The notes under the pieces: generated by a model
Databases searched by the model: none
The model's input: only the letters and a program-made list of their open reading frames with translations
Told to the model about the DNA's origin: nothing
Source of the DNA: CAZLXG01 sp964563585
GTDB taxonomy: Bacteria > Bacteroidota > Bacteroidia > Flavobacteriales > Flavobacteriaceae
DNA: 43,540 nucleotides
Assembly (NCBI GenBank): GCA_964563585.1
Contig: CAZLXG010000010.1
Location: 1 to 43,540 of the forward strand
Direction: 5' to 3'
Shown here: in pieces, positions 33,369-40,771 of the stretch
How the letters are laid out: every line of letters starts with the position of its first letter
Position numbering within the stretch: position 1 is the stretch's first letter
Translations under genes and position numbers: made by a program

Positions 33369-34877
33369 CTAAAATTTAATGGCGAATCCGGTATAAATAC
33401 CTATAAAAAAGGGTTTAAAATCACCGGAAGTATTGTTAAATGCGTTGATTTGATATTTAAACATTGGTTCTAAATTCAAATCTAATTTTTTCGAAACCTT
33501 ATAATTAAACCCTAAACCAAAATTAGCGCTATAACTTACTTTATTTATATTATTTGCCTCACCTAAAAGAGTGCGTTCACCATTAAGGTTAGAGTATATT
33601 TTATTCTTGTTTAAAAATAATGAACTAAAACCACCAATAACATTGATGCCAAATTTTTTGTTTAAAAGTGTGTATTGAATTTCAAGAGGAACTTCAATAT
33701 AACCCATATCTTGATTTAGCGATGTGATTGAAGTTTTTGTAAGTGATTCTGACTTAGATGAACTTATACTTTCTCCACTAATAAATAACATAGCTTCATC
33801 GGCACTATTATTATTAGTATTAACATTTTGTAATAAACTAGAACTACTTAAGCCAACAGATTGAAATGCAATAACATTATTTGTGTTATAACCCAAGTTA
33901 ACTCGGTTAATACCAGAGCGAATACTTAATTTTTTATTTATAGCATAACTTGCTTTAATACCGTAACTCATATTTACTTCGCCGCTTTTAGCGTTGTTAT
34001 TAAATTGCGGATCTATGGATGAGCCTTCACCTAAACTATTGAAATAAACAGGCGCAGCATTTGGGGCAATACTCCACCTATTTAATTTCTTCTCTTCTTC
34101 AATAATCTCGTTGGTTTTATCTATTGCATCTTCAATAGTAAGCTCTTTTTGTTCTGTTTCAGTTTTTAAAATGGATTCGTCTTCTGTTTTTTTAACTTCA
34201 GTAATTGCTGTGTTGTTTTCTGTAATATCTTTAATTAAAGCGTCAGCTTTTTCAGTATCAATTAAAGATGAATTTGCTGGAAGTTTATTTTCTTTTGAAT
34301 TATTTATTGCTATAGCAGAATTATTATCCGTTTTTAAAATAGGATTATTAAGGTTTGCTTTTTTATTTGAAGCTGAATCCACTTTATCTCTTTCGCTTCT
34401 ATTTTCGTTTTTAGTTGAAACAGAACTAGCAATCGTTGTATTATTTGGTGGTGTAAAGTTATTTGAAGCATTATCAGTTTTTGGTTGTGATGCTTCATTT
34501 TCTTCTAAAGATTTATTTTCCGAATTAACATCAGTAATAACTATGTCACTTTTAGTAGATTTCTTTTTATTTGAATCATTTAAAATAGTGTTGTATTCAG
34601 TATTTAATTTTATTGGAGTAACATCTTCGGTTTCTACAACTTGATTTGTTGGTGCTTCATTTGAATTATTGAAAACTACACCGCCAATAGTTAGTAAAAG
34701 CAACAGTAAAGCTGCTATACCTGCGTAACGCCACCAAATTGGAATAACAACGCGTCGTTTCTTCTTTTTTTGGTTAAGTTGAGCTTCAATATTTCCCCAA
34801 ACAGCATCGCTAGGTGTGGCTTCAAAATCTTTAAAGCCTTCCTGAAATAATCTATCTATATGTTTTTTATCATTCAT
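33369..34877 (-). CDS. Inner-membrane-anchored outer-membrane beta-barrel protein, partner of the ECF sigma factor
   Basis: This 502-residue protein has an unusual layout. The N-terminal cytoplasmic segment (HIDRLFQEGFKDFEATPSDAVW, GNIEAQLNQKKKKRR) resembles the short anti-sigma-like tails of Bacteroidota. A single membrane helix follows (WRYAGIAALLLLLLTIGGVVF, about 49-69), then about 190 residues of low-complexity Asn/Ser/Lys/Glu linker (about 75-265). The C-terminal barrel of about 200 residues includes YGIKASYAINKKLSIRSGIN and ANFGLGFNYKVSKKLDLNLE and ends YTGFAIKF. It overlaps the sigma factor stop by one base. It could span both membranes and carry an outer-membrane signal inward; that is inference from the layout. 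Confidence 0.8.
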   Translation of the reverse strand: MNDKKHIDRLFQEGFKDFEATPSDAVWGNIEAQLNQKKKKRRVVIPIWWRYAGIAALLLLLLTIGGVVFNNSNEAPTNQVVETEDVTPIKLNTEYNTILNDSNKKKSTKSDIVITDVNSENKSLEENEASQPKTDNASNNFTPPNNTTIASSVSTKNENRSERDKVDSASNKKANLNNPILKTDNNSAIAINNSKENKLPANSSLIDTEKADALIKDITENNTAITEVKKTEDESILKTETEQKELTIEDAIDKTNEIIEEEKKLNRWSIAPNAAPVYFNSLGEGSSIDPQFNNNAKSGEVNMSYGIKASYAINKKLSIRSGINRVNLGYNTNNVIAFQSVGLSSSSLLQNVNTNNNSADEAMLFISGESISSSKSESLTKTSITSLNQDMGYIEVPLEIQYTLLNKKFGINVIGGFSSLFLNKNKIYSNLNGERTLLGEANNINKVSYSANFGLGFNYKVSKKLDLNLEPMFKYQINAFNNTSGDFKPFFIGIYTGFAIKF

Positions 34878-35428
34878 TACAATGATTGTATATTTCTTGT
34901 TGTTCTATAATTTTCAATAGCCAGTTTTAAAGTCTGTCTAGCACGCGCTAAGTTAGATTTTGAAGTGCCTATATTTATTTCTAGCATGTCTGCTATTTCT
35001 TTATGTGAATAACCATCAAGTACATAAAGGTTAAAAACTAATCTATATCTGTCTGGTAATTCTTGTATGATTTGTAAAAGATAATCGATGGAAATATCAT
35101 TTTCATCAACATCTAATTCTACATCATCAGCTACATTTTCATTTATAATATCAAAAACCTTTTCGTTTCTATAACGCTGCAAAGCTGTGTTTACAGTAAT
35201 TCGCTTTAACCAACCTTCAAAAGAACCTTTACTTTTATACTGTTCAATTTTATTAAAAATAGTTATAAATGTATCTTGCAGATTATCTTCCGCTTCTGCA
35301 TAATTTCTCGAATACTTTAAGCAAATAGAGAATAATTTACTTGAAAAAAGCTTATATAATTCTCCTTGTGCTTTAGTATCATTAATTTTACAATTTTCTA
35401 TGAGTTGGTTTAAACTCAAATTAAACAC
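34877..35428 (-). CDS. ECF-type RNA polymerase sigma factor
   Basis: This 183-residue sigma-70 family protein has region 2 (ELYKLFSSKLFSICLKYSRNYAEAEDNLQDTFITIFNKIEQY, with the core-binding and -10 recognition helices) and region 4 (LPDRYRLVFNLYVLDGYSHKEIADMLEINIGTSKSNLARARQTLK, a helix-turn-helix). The linker has GSFEGWLKRITVNTALQRYR. It lacks regions 1 and 3, so it is the extracytoplasmic-function type. The gene is followed by a membrane protein with an overlapping start, the usual place for its regulator, and preceded 21 bases upstream by a small lipoprotein. Targets are unknown. Confidence 0.95.
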   Translation of the reverse strand: MFNLSLNQLIENCKINDTKAQGELYKLFSSKLFSICLKYSRNYAEAEDNLQDTFITIFNKIEQYKSKGSFEGWLKRITVNTALQRYRNEKVFDIINENVADDVELDVDENDISIDYLLQIIQELPDRYRLVFNLYVLDGYSHKEIADMLEINIGTSKSNLARARQTLKLAIENYRTTRNIQSL

Positions 35429-35449
35429 GTATTAATTAATTATCTAAAT

Positions 35450-35863
35450 TTAATTTACAACAGGAACTTCAATAGTTAAATATTGGTCTTCTCCATTAGT
35501 GTCTTCTCCTTGCCAAAATTTAAATATATAAGACCCATTGCTTGTTACTATAAAATTAAATGTTGATTCTACCAACTCTTCTTCTAGAATTTCACAATCG
35601 GTATCTTCAAACACATAATGAATTAGGGCAACCGTACGTATATTGTTTTCTTTTAAGTAATAAAATTCTTTAAAAGAATGACAGGTTGAAGGTTTAAAAT
35701 AAGAAACTGTTATAGGATATATTTCTCCTAAAGTAAATTCTGTAGGTATGTCAACACTTTCAACAGGTAAAATTTCAAAACTGTAGTTTATGCTATCGTC
35801 ATCATTTATACTACATGAAACCAACAAAAACAAAGCTAAACTTAGTGCTATTAACTTTTTCAT
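35450..35863 (-). CDS. Hypothetical lipoprotein in the ECF sigma operon
   Basis: This 137-residue protein has the signal MKKLIALSLALFLLVSC (Cys17 lipidated) followed by the acidic stretch SINDDDS, which resembles the outer-membrane export signal seen on Bacteroidota surface lipoproteins. The mature part is beta-rich (TEFTLGEIYPITVSYFKPST, TFNFIVTSNGSYIFKFWQGE) and looks like a small immunoglobulin-like fold. Two cysteines (in STCHSF and DTDCEI) could form a disulfide. It lies just upstream of the ECF sigma gene in the same direction and may be the first gene of that operon. I do not recognise a named family. Confidence 0.75.
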   Translation of the reverse strand: MKKLIALSLALFLLVSCSINDDDSINYSFEILPVESVDIPTEFTLGEIYPITVSYFKPSTCHSFKEFYYLKENNIRTVALIHYVFEDTDCEILEEELVESTFNFIVTSNGSYIFKFWQGEDTNGEDQYLTIEVPVVN

Positions 35864-35936
35864 TATAAATAAAATTATATTTTTAATATATGTTTACCTC
35901 TCTAAGATGCTTAACTATTTAAAAGGTTGCGTGTAA

Positions 35937-35965
35937 AACAAAAAAAATCCCGAAAAAATCGGGAT
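35937..35965 (-). terminator. Rho-independent terminator after recA
   Basis: Read on the minus strand, ATCCCGA (35959-35965) pairs with TCGGGAT (35947-35953) around TTTTT, and a run of ten T follows (35937-35946). It begins seven bases after the recA stop. Confidence 0.9.
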
Positions 35966-35971
35966 GTTTAA

Positions 35972-36985
35972 TTATTCTTTAGCCTCTTTTAGAATGACTT
36001 TTATTTTTTCTTCCAGTTCATCCATCAGTTCCGGATTGTCTTTTATAATGGATTTAACAGCATCTCGACCTTGTCCGAGTTTCGTATCCTGATAACTAAA
36101 CCAAGAACCACTTTTCTTAATAATTTCATATTCAACCGCAACATCTAATATTTCTCCAACTTTAGAAATACCTTGTCCGTACATAATATCAAACTCTGCC
36201 AATTTAAAAGGTGGTGCTATTTTATTTTTAACTACCTTAACTCTGGTTTTGTTACCTAAAACAGCACCATTACTATCTTTAATTTGAGTAGAGCGACGAA
36301 TATCTAATCGAATAGAAGCATAAAATTTTAATGCGTTTCCACCAGTTGTAGTTTCTGGATTACCGAACATAACACCAATTTTTTCACGCAACTGATTAAT
36401 AAAAATCACCGTACAATTAGTTTTACTAATTGAGCCCGTAAGTTTACGTAAAGCTTGAGACATTAAACGTGCATGTAAACCCATTTTAGAATCTCCCATT
36501 TCTCCTTCAATTTCACTTCTTGGAGTTAATGCAGCAACCGAATCTATAACAATAATATCAATAGCACCAGAACGTATTAAATTATCGGTAATTTCTAATG
36601 CTTGCTCACCATTATCTGGTTGAGAAATAATTAAATTATCTATATCTACACCAAGGTTTTTTGCATAAAATCTATCAAAAGCATGTTCAGCATCTATAAA
36701 AGCAGCAATACCACCAGCTTTTTGAGCTTCTGCAATAGCATGCAATGTTAAAGTTGTTTTACCCGAAGATTCTGGACCATAAATTTCTATAACTCTTCCA
36801 CGCGGATAACCACCAATACCCATGGCAATATCTAAGCCTAAAGAACCAGAAGGAATAGCATCAATATCTTGTATTGCAATATCGCCCATTTTCATTACTG
36901 CGCCTTTTCCGTAAGCTTTATCTAATTTATCTAAAGTAAGTTTTAGGGCTTTTAATTTTGCTTCTTTTTCTTTTTCGGTACTCAT
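35972..36985 (-). CDS. recA: Recombinase RecA
   Basis: RecA (337 residues) forms filaments on single-stranded DNA, drives strand exchange and triggers SOS cleavage. Walker A is GPESSGKT (70-77), Walker B is IDIIVIDSVAAL, and loop L1 holds MGDSKMGLHARLMSQALRKL. Loop L2 lies in VIFINQLREKIGVMFGNPETTTGGNALKFYAS. The C-terminus is acidic (ELEEKIKVILKEAKE). Length and motifs are standard. It has its own terminator and no recX gene next to it. No LexA-type box was recognised upstream, but I cannot exclude one. Confidence 0.99.
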   Translation of the reverse strand: MSTEKEKEAKLKALKLTLDKLDKAYGKGAVMKMGDIAIQDIDAIPSGSLGLDIAMGIGGYPRGRVIEIYGPESSGKTTLTLHAIAEAQKAGGIAAFIDAEHAFDRFYAKNLGVDIDNLIISQPDNGEQALEITDNLIRSGAIDIIVIDSVAALTPRSEIEGEMGDSKMGLHARLMSQALRKLTGSISKTNCTVIFINQLREKIGVMFGNPETTTGGNALKFYASIRLDIRRSTQIKDSNGAVLGNKTRVKVVKNKIAPPFKLAEFDIMYGQGISKVGEILDVAVEYEIIKKSGSWFSYQDTKLGQGRDAVKSIIKDNPELMDELEEKIKVILKEAKE

Positions 36986-37184
36986 TTATTTCGTTTTTTC
37001 TGAAGATTTGTATGCTAAAATACCACATCTTTTTGCACAATACAATTTTATCACGCAACCTTTTTATACATTTTGCATCTACTAAATAAAGTGGGGAAAT
37101 TTTTGCTATGAAAAGAACCATAATAGTTTTTAAAAGTCTTTATAAATGATTGCCGGCAAATTAAATTTTACCAAATTATTTTAA
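36986..37184. other. Spacer between recA and the small gene
   Basis: This AT-rich stretch holds the recA promoter region on the minus strand. TTG followed by TATTTTAG there is only a weak match to the Bacteroidota consensus. No open frame above 25 codons and no strong hairpin was seen. Confidence 0.4.
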
Positions 37185-37277
37185 ATGAAATTTTTTAAAC
37201 AAGTTTTACTAGTTAATGCATTAGGTGTTTCAATTACCGTTATTATTAATAGTAATTGTAAAGCCGATGGTGGTTAA
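37185..37277 (+). CDS. Possible small membrane peptide of 30 residues
   Basis: ATG at 37185 opens 30 codons ending TAA at 37275-37277. The peptide begins MKFFKQVLLVNALGVSITV and ends NSNCKADGG: a short basic start, one hydrophobic helix, and a Cys-containing hydrophilic tail. This is the shape of a secretion signal with a lipobox-like Cys, or a single-pass microprotein. It sits alone in the 472-bp gap between recA and the U32 gene, and a strong terminator lies 55 bases downstream, which suggests that a transcript really exists. No clear promoter box was found upstream. Bacteroides 'smalltalk' microproteins have a similar size and layout, but I claim no homology. Confidence 0.4.
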   Translation: MKFFKQVLLVNALGVSITVIINSNCKADGG

Positions 37278-37332
37278 TCCAGAAGTAATATTATTTAGAA
37301 ATTAAATTAATATTAACTACGGATTAGTCAAG

Positions 37333-37366
37333 AAAAAGCACTTTAAATATTTAAAGTGCTTTTTTT
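37333..37366 (+). terminator. Strong hairpin terminator after the small gene
   Basis: AGCACTTTAAAT (37337-37348) is directly followed by its exact complement ATTTAAAGTGCT (37349-37360), with an A-run before and a run of seven T ending at 37366. It separates the small gene from the U32 promoter. Confidence 0.85.
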
Positions 37367-37408
37367 ATGCACAAAATTTTAAAAAGATGCTGAATTACTT
37401 AAAAGCTT

Positions 37409-37416
37409 TATCTTTG
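37409..37416 (+). promoter_or_regulatory. Bacteroidota -7 box (TATCTTTG) for the U32 operon
   Basis: TATCTTTG fits TAnnTTTG exactly and is followed by CAC, as in many Bacteroidota promoters. The U32 ATG lies 41 bases further on, so the leader is about 35 bases. Confidence 0.65.
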
Positions 37417-37457
37417 CACAATTAAAAATTAGGATTTCTTTTTACAGAAAATAAGTT

Positions 37458-38702
37458 ATGCAACAAATAGAATTAATGGCTCCTGCCGGAAACTTCGAAT
37501 CACTTCAAGCCGCTTTAGATAATGGGGCAGATTCTATATATTTTGGTGTTGAGCAGTTAAACATGAGAGCGAGAGCTTCAATAAATTTTACACTAGACGA
37601 TTTACAAGAAATATCTAAACGTTGTGAAGCTAAAAATGTTCGTACGTATTTAACATTAAATACAATTATTTACGATCATGATTTATCCATTGTAAAAACC
37701 TTGGTAAAAAAAGCAAAAGAAGCTAATATCACAGCGGTTATTGCTATGGATCAAGCTGTTATTGCAACAGCCAAAGAAGTGGGTATGGAAGTGCACATTT
37801 CAACACAAATAAATATTACAAATATTGAAACGGTAAAATTTTATGCCATGTTTGCCGACACCATGGTGTTGAGTAGAGAGTTGAGTTTACGACAAGTAAA
37901 GAGTATTACTGAACAGATTGAAAAAGAGCAAATAAAAGGGCCTTCAGGAAAACTTATTGAGATTGAAATTTTTGGACATGGTGCGCTTTGTATGGCGGTT
38001 TCAGGTAAATGTTACATGAGTTTACATTCGCATAATTCTTCGGCAAACAGAGGGGCTTGTAAACAAAATTGCAGAAAAAAATATACGGTTATAGACCAAG
38101 AAACTGGTTTTGAAATGGAGTTGGATAATGAATATATTATGTCTCCAAAAGACTTATGTACTATCGATTTTTTAGACCAAGTTGCAGATGCAGGAATAAA
38201 AGTTTTAAAAATTGAAGGTCGAGGTCGAGCGCCAGAATACGTTGCTAACGTAATTAAATGTTATCGTGATGCTATTGATAGTATTGCTGATGGAACTTAC
38301 GATAAAGACAAAGTTATTTCTTGGATGCTTGAGCTTGAAAAAGTATACAATCGCGGGTTTTGGAATGGGTATTATTTAGGGCAAAAATTAGGAGAATGGA
38401 GCAAAGGTTCAGGTTCTCATGCCACACAAAAGAAAGTGTATTTAGGTAAAGGTGTACATTTCTTCCCGAAAGCAAAAATTGGAGAATTTAAAATTGAAGC
38501 TTACGATATTTCCATTGGAGACACCATTCTAATTACAGGACCAACAACAGGAGCTAAAGAATTTCAAATAAAAGAAATGATGGTGAATGATGAGAAACTA
38601 GACAAAGGCACAAAAGGTGATTCGGTTACTATTCCATTAGATTTTAGAATTCGCCCATCAGATAAATTATATAAAATTGTAGAAAACAAAGTTGAAGGGT
38701 AA
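37458..38702 (+). CDS. U32 family protein (TrhP/YegQ-like, probable tRNA hydroxylation factor)
   Basis: This 414-residue protein is a U32 'peptidase' by family name. It opens IELMAPAGNFESLQAALDNG and has DSIYFGVEQLNMRA, a TIM-barrel-like start. The cysteines lie in GALCMAVSGKCYMS and RGACKQNCRKKY, the positions that bind a 4Fe-4S cluster in characterised U32 proteins (TrhP, RlhA, UbiU/UbiV). KVLKIEGRGRAPEYV closes the core. By length it fits the YegQ/TrhP group, which makes 5-hydroxyuridine at tRNA position 34 using prephenate, although other U32 roles are possible. The ferredoxin gene downstream starts inside its stop codon. Confidence 0.9.
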   Translation: MQQIELMAPAGNFESLQAALDNGADSIYFGVEQLNMRARASINFTLDDLQEISKRCEAKNVRTYLTLNTIIYDHDLSIVKTLVKKAKEANITAVIAMDQAVIATAKEVGMEVHISTQINITNIETVKFYAMFADTMVLSRELSLRQVKSITEQIEKEQIKGPSGKLIEIEIFGHGALCMAVSGKCYMSLHSHNSSANRGACKQNCRKKYTVIDQETGFEMELDNEYIMSPKDLCTIDFLDQVADAGIKVLKIEGRGRAPEYVANVIKCYRDAIDSIADGTYDKDKVISWMLELEKVYNRGFWNGYYLGQKLGEWSKGSGSHATQKKVYLGKGVHFFPKAKIGEFKIEAYDISIGDTILITGPTTGAKEFQIKEMMVNDEKLDKGTKGDSVTIPLDFRIRPSDKLYKIVENKVEG

Positions 38703-38932
38703 TGGTAGTTATTACATTACAACGCAAAAAATGTATTGGTTGCAATTATTGTGTAGAATTGGCGCCAAAGCAATATCAAATGTCTAAAAAAGATGGAAAA
38801 TCAGTCCTACTTCATTCAACAGAAAAAAAAGGTTTTTTCACTTTAAAATCTCCAGACGAAACTATTTATAATGCTAATATAAAAGCAAAAGAAGCGTGTC
38901 CTGTAAAAATCATTAGCGTAAAACAGGTTTAG
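38702..38932 (+). CDS. Single-cluster 4Fe-4S ferredoxin
   Basis: This 76-residue ferredoxin has CIGCNYC (C-x2-C-x2-C, residues 11-17) and a last ligand in EACPVKII near the C-terminus, so it should hold one 4Fe-4S cluster. Between them is a basic insert (SKKDGKSVLLHSTEKKGFF) typical of the one-cluster Bacteroidota type. Its ATG overlaps the U32 TAA (TAATG), so the two are translationally coupled. The coupling suggests that it donates electrons to, or helps build the cluster of, the U32 protein. That functional link is an inference. Confidence 0.9.
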   Translation: MVVITLQRKKCIGCNYCVELAPKQYQMSKKDGKSVLLHSTEKKGFFTLKSPDETIYNANIKAKEACPVKIISVKQV

Positions 38933-38972
38933 TCTTTAATAAAATACAATTTTTAAGTCATTAATAATATCT

Positions 38973-38980
38973 TATCTTTA
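38973..38980 (+). promoter_or_regulatory. Possible -7 box (TATCTTTA) for the ricT operon
   Basis: TATCTTTA differs from TAnnTTTG in the last base and is followed by CCTC. It would leave a leader of about 63 bases before ricT. The spacer has no better candidate. Confidence 0.35.
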
Positions 38981-39048
38981 CCTCTCAAACTAATCATTAA
39001 TTTCCATTCGTAATAATTTAATTATTAACGAATTCAATATATAAACAT

Positions 39049-40281
39049 ATGGCTTGCGCAAGTTGCTCAACTAAAGACGGCTCACCAAAAGGCTGCAAAA
39101 ATAACGGTACCTGTGGTACAGATAGTTGTAACAAACTAACGGTTTTCGATTGGCTTGCAAACATGTCACTTCCAAATGGCGAAAAACCTTTTAATTGGGT
39201 TGAGGTGCGTTTTAAAAACGGACGAAAAAACTACTATCATAACACCGAAAATTTAACTTTAAGCATTGGCGATATTGTGGGAACACAAGCACAATCTGGT
39301 CATGATATTGGTATGGTTACCCTTTCGGGGGAATTGGTACGTGTTCAAATGAAACGTAAAAACATTCCAGAAAACACAGAAGAAGCCTTAAAAATTTACC
39401 GAAAAGCAAGTCAAAAAGATATAGATATTTGGAAAGTAGCACGCGAAAAAGAAGAGCCTATGAAGGTGAAAGCGCGCCAGTTTGCGATTGATTTGAAGCT
39501 TCATATGAAAATTTCAGATATCGAATTTCAAGGCGATGCTAGTAAAGCCACATTTTATTATACAGCCGAAGAACGTGTAGATTTTCGAGAACTTATAAAA
39601 TTATTTGCTCGCGAATTTAGAACACGTATAGAAATGAAACAAGTTGGGTTTCGTCAAGAAGCAGCAAGACTTGGCGGTATTGGTTCTTGTGGACGCGAAT
39701 TATGTTGCTCTACATGGTTAATTGATTTTCGTTCAGTAAGCACATCGGCAGCGCGTTATCAGCAATTATCATTAAATCCTCAAAAATTAGCAGGACAATG
39801 TGGTAAATTAAAATGCTGTTTAAATTATGAATTAGATACATATTTAGATGCACTAAAAGCATTTCCGAAAACAGATATAAAACTTCAAACAGAAAAAGGA
39901 ACAGCAGTTTGCCAAAAAACAGATATTTTTAAAGGGCACATGTGGTATGCTTATGAGGGCGAATGGATGAATTGGCATAGAATAACAACTACACAAGCCA
40001 ATGAAATTATTGCTTTAAACGTTAAAAAACAAAAGGTAGCAAGCTTAGAAGAATACGCTTCAGAGATTGTTGAAGATACTAAAACTGAGTTTGAAAACGT
40101 TGTTGGTCAAGATAGTTTAACACGCTTCGATAGTCCAAAACGCCATAACAAACGTAAAAACAATAGAAGGAAAGGGAATCAAGCAAACAAAAACGCTAAA
40201 TCAAATAACAATCCAAATCGAAATAATAGAAACAAAAACAACAGAAGAAAACCTCAAAATAGTAAACATGAAACAAAGTAG
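39049..40281 (+). CDS. ricT: RicT/YaaT-like PSP1 domain protein
   Basis: This 410-residue protein belongs to the PSP1/RicT family. In Bacillus RicT works in an iron-sulfur RicAFT complex that tunes RNase Y mRNA processing. The conserved cysteines are in GSCGRELCCSTW and QCGKLKCCLNYE, with RQVGFRQEAARLGGIG before them, here KQVGFRQEAARLGG. Two parts are not in the Bacillus protein. One is an N-terminal Cys-rich tail with five Cys in the first 27 residues (C3, C6, C16, C22, C27). The other is a very basic Asn/Arg/Lys C-tail of about 60 residues. Its stop overlaps gldH by 14 bases. The RNA-binding look of the tail is inference. Confidence 0.93.
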   Translation: MACASCSTKDGSPKGCKNNGTCGTDSCNKLTVFDWLANMSLPNGEKPFNWVEVRFKNGRKNYYHNTENLTLSIGDIVGTQAQSGHDIGMVTLSGELVRVQMKRKNIPENTEEALKIYRKASQKDIDIWKVAREKEEPMKVKARQFAIDLKLHMKISDIEFQGDASKATFYYTAEERVDFRELIKLFAREFRTRIEMKQVGFRQEAARLGGIGSCGRELCCSTWLIDFRSVSTSAARYQQLSLNPQKLAGQCGKLKCCLNYELDTYLDALKAFPKTDIKLQTEKGTAVCQKTDIFKGHMWYAYEGEWMNWHRITTTQANEIIALNVKKQKVASLEEYASEIVEDTKTEFENVVGQDSLTRFDSPKRHNKRKNNRRKGNQANKNAKSNNNPNRNNRNKNNRRKPQNSKHETK

Positions 40282-40771
40282 TGTATTGTTATTTTTAATG
40301 ATGTTTTTTTTAGTGTTTACGTCGTGCGATTCAAACCGTGTGTACGATACTTATAAATCTGTTCCAAACGCATGGCATAAGGATTCGGTAATAAGTTTTA
40401 AAGTAAACCCACCAGATTCAACAAATGCGTATAACTTATTTGTTAATTTAAGAAACACAAACGAGTATAAATACAATAATATATTTTTAATTGTTGAAAT
40501 GACTTTTCCACACGGAAAAACCATAAAAGACACTTTAGAGTATAGAATGGCAGACCCAACAGGAAAGCTTTTAGGGACTGGAATAGCATCAGTAAAAGAA
40601 AATAAACTTTGGTATAAAGGACATAAAAACCCATTTGTTTTTATAGAAGCAGGTGAATATACAGTTAAGATACAACACGCTATGCGGGAAAATGGGAAAG
40701 TAAATGGTGTTGTTGAGTTAGAAGGTATCGCCGATGTTGGATTTAGAATTGAAAAACCAATAGTAAATTAA
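40268..40771 (+). CDS. gldH: Gliding motility lipoprotein GldH
   Basis: This 167-residue lipoprotein has the signal ending FLVFTSCDSN (Cys20). The mature domain SNRVYDTYKSVPNAWHKDSV and FKVNPPDSTNAYNLFVNLRNTNEY matches GldH of Flavobacterium johnsoniae, which is required for gliding and for chitin use linked to the type IX secretion machinery. Known members are about 160 residues. It overlaps ricT upstream in another frame and abuts the PBP1A gene downstream (stop then ATG with no gap), an order I remember from other Flavobacteriaceae. Its exact mechanical role is not established. Confidence 0.95.
   Translation: MKQSSVLLFLMMFFLVFTSCDSNRVYDTYKSVPNAWHKDSVISFKVNPPDSTNAYNLFVNLRNTNEYKYNNIFLIVEMTFPHGKTIKDTLEYRMADPTGKLLGTGIASVKENKLWYKGHKNPFVFIEAGEYTVKIQHAMRENGKVNGVVELEGIADVGFRIEKPIVN

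Noticed and set aside
34111..34644. 177-codon open frame on the plus strand inside the barrel gene
   Set aside because: It mirrors the low-complexity Asn/Ser/Glu linker of the minus-strand gene and gives a Ser/Phe/Val-rich protein typical of an antisense shadow.
30287..36985. dprA and recA in the same region as a possible competence locus
   Set aside because: They are 4.6 kb apart on opposite strands with unrelated genes between, and both are near-universal.
37458..38702. Protease or collagenase function from the U32 name
   Set aside because: The family's Fe-S cysteines are intact and characterised members act in tRNA, rRNA or quinone hydroxylation; the peptidase label is historical.
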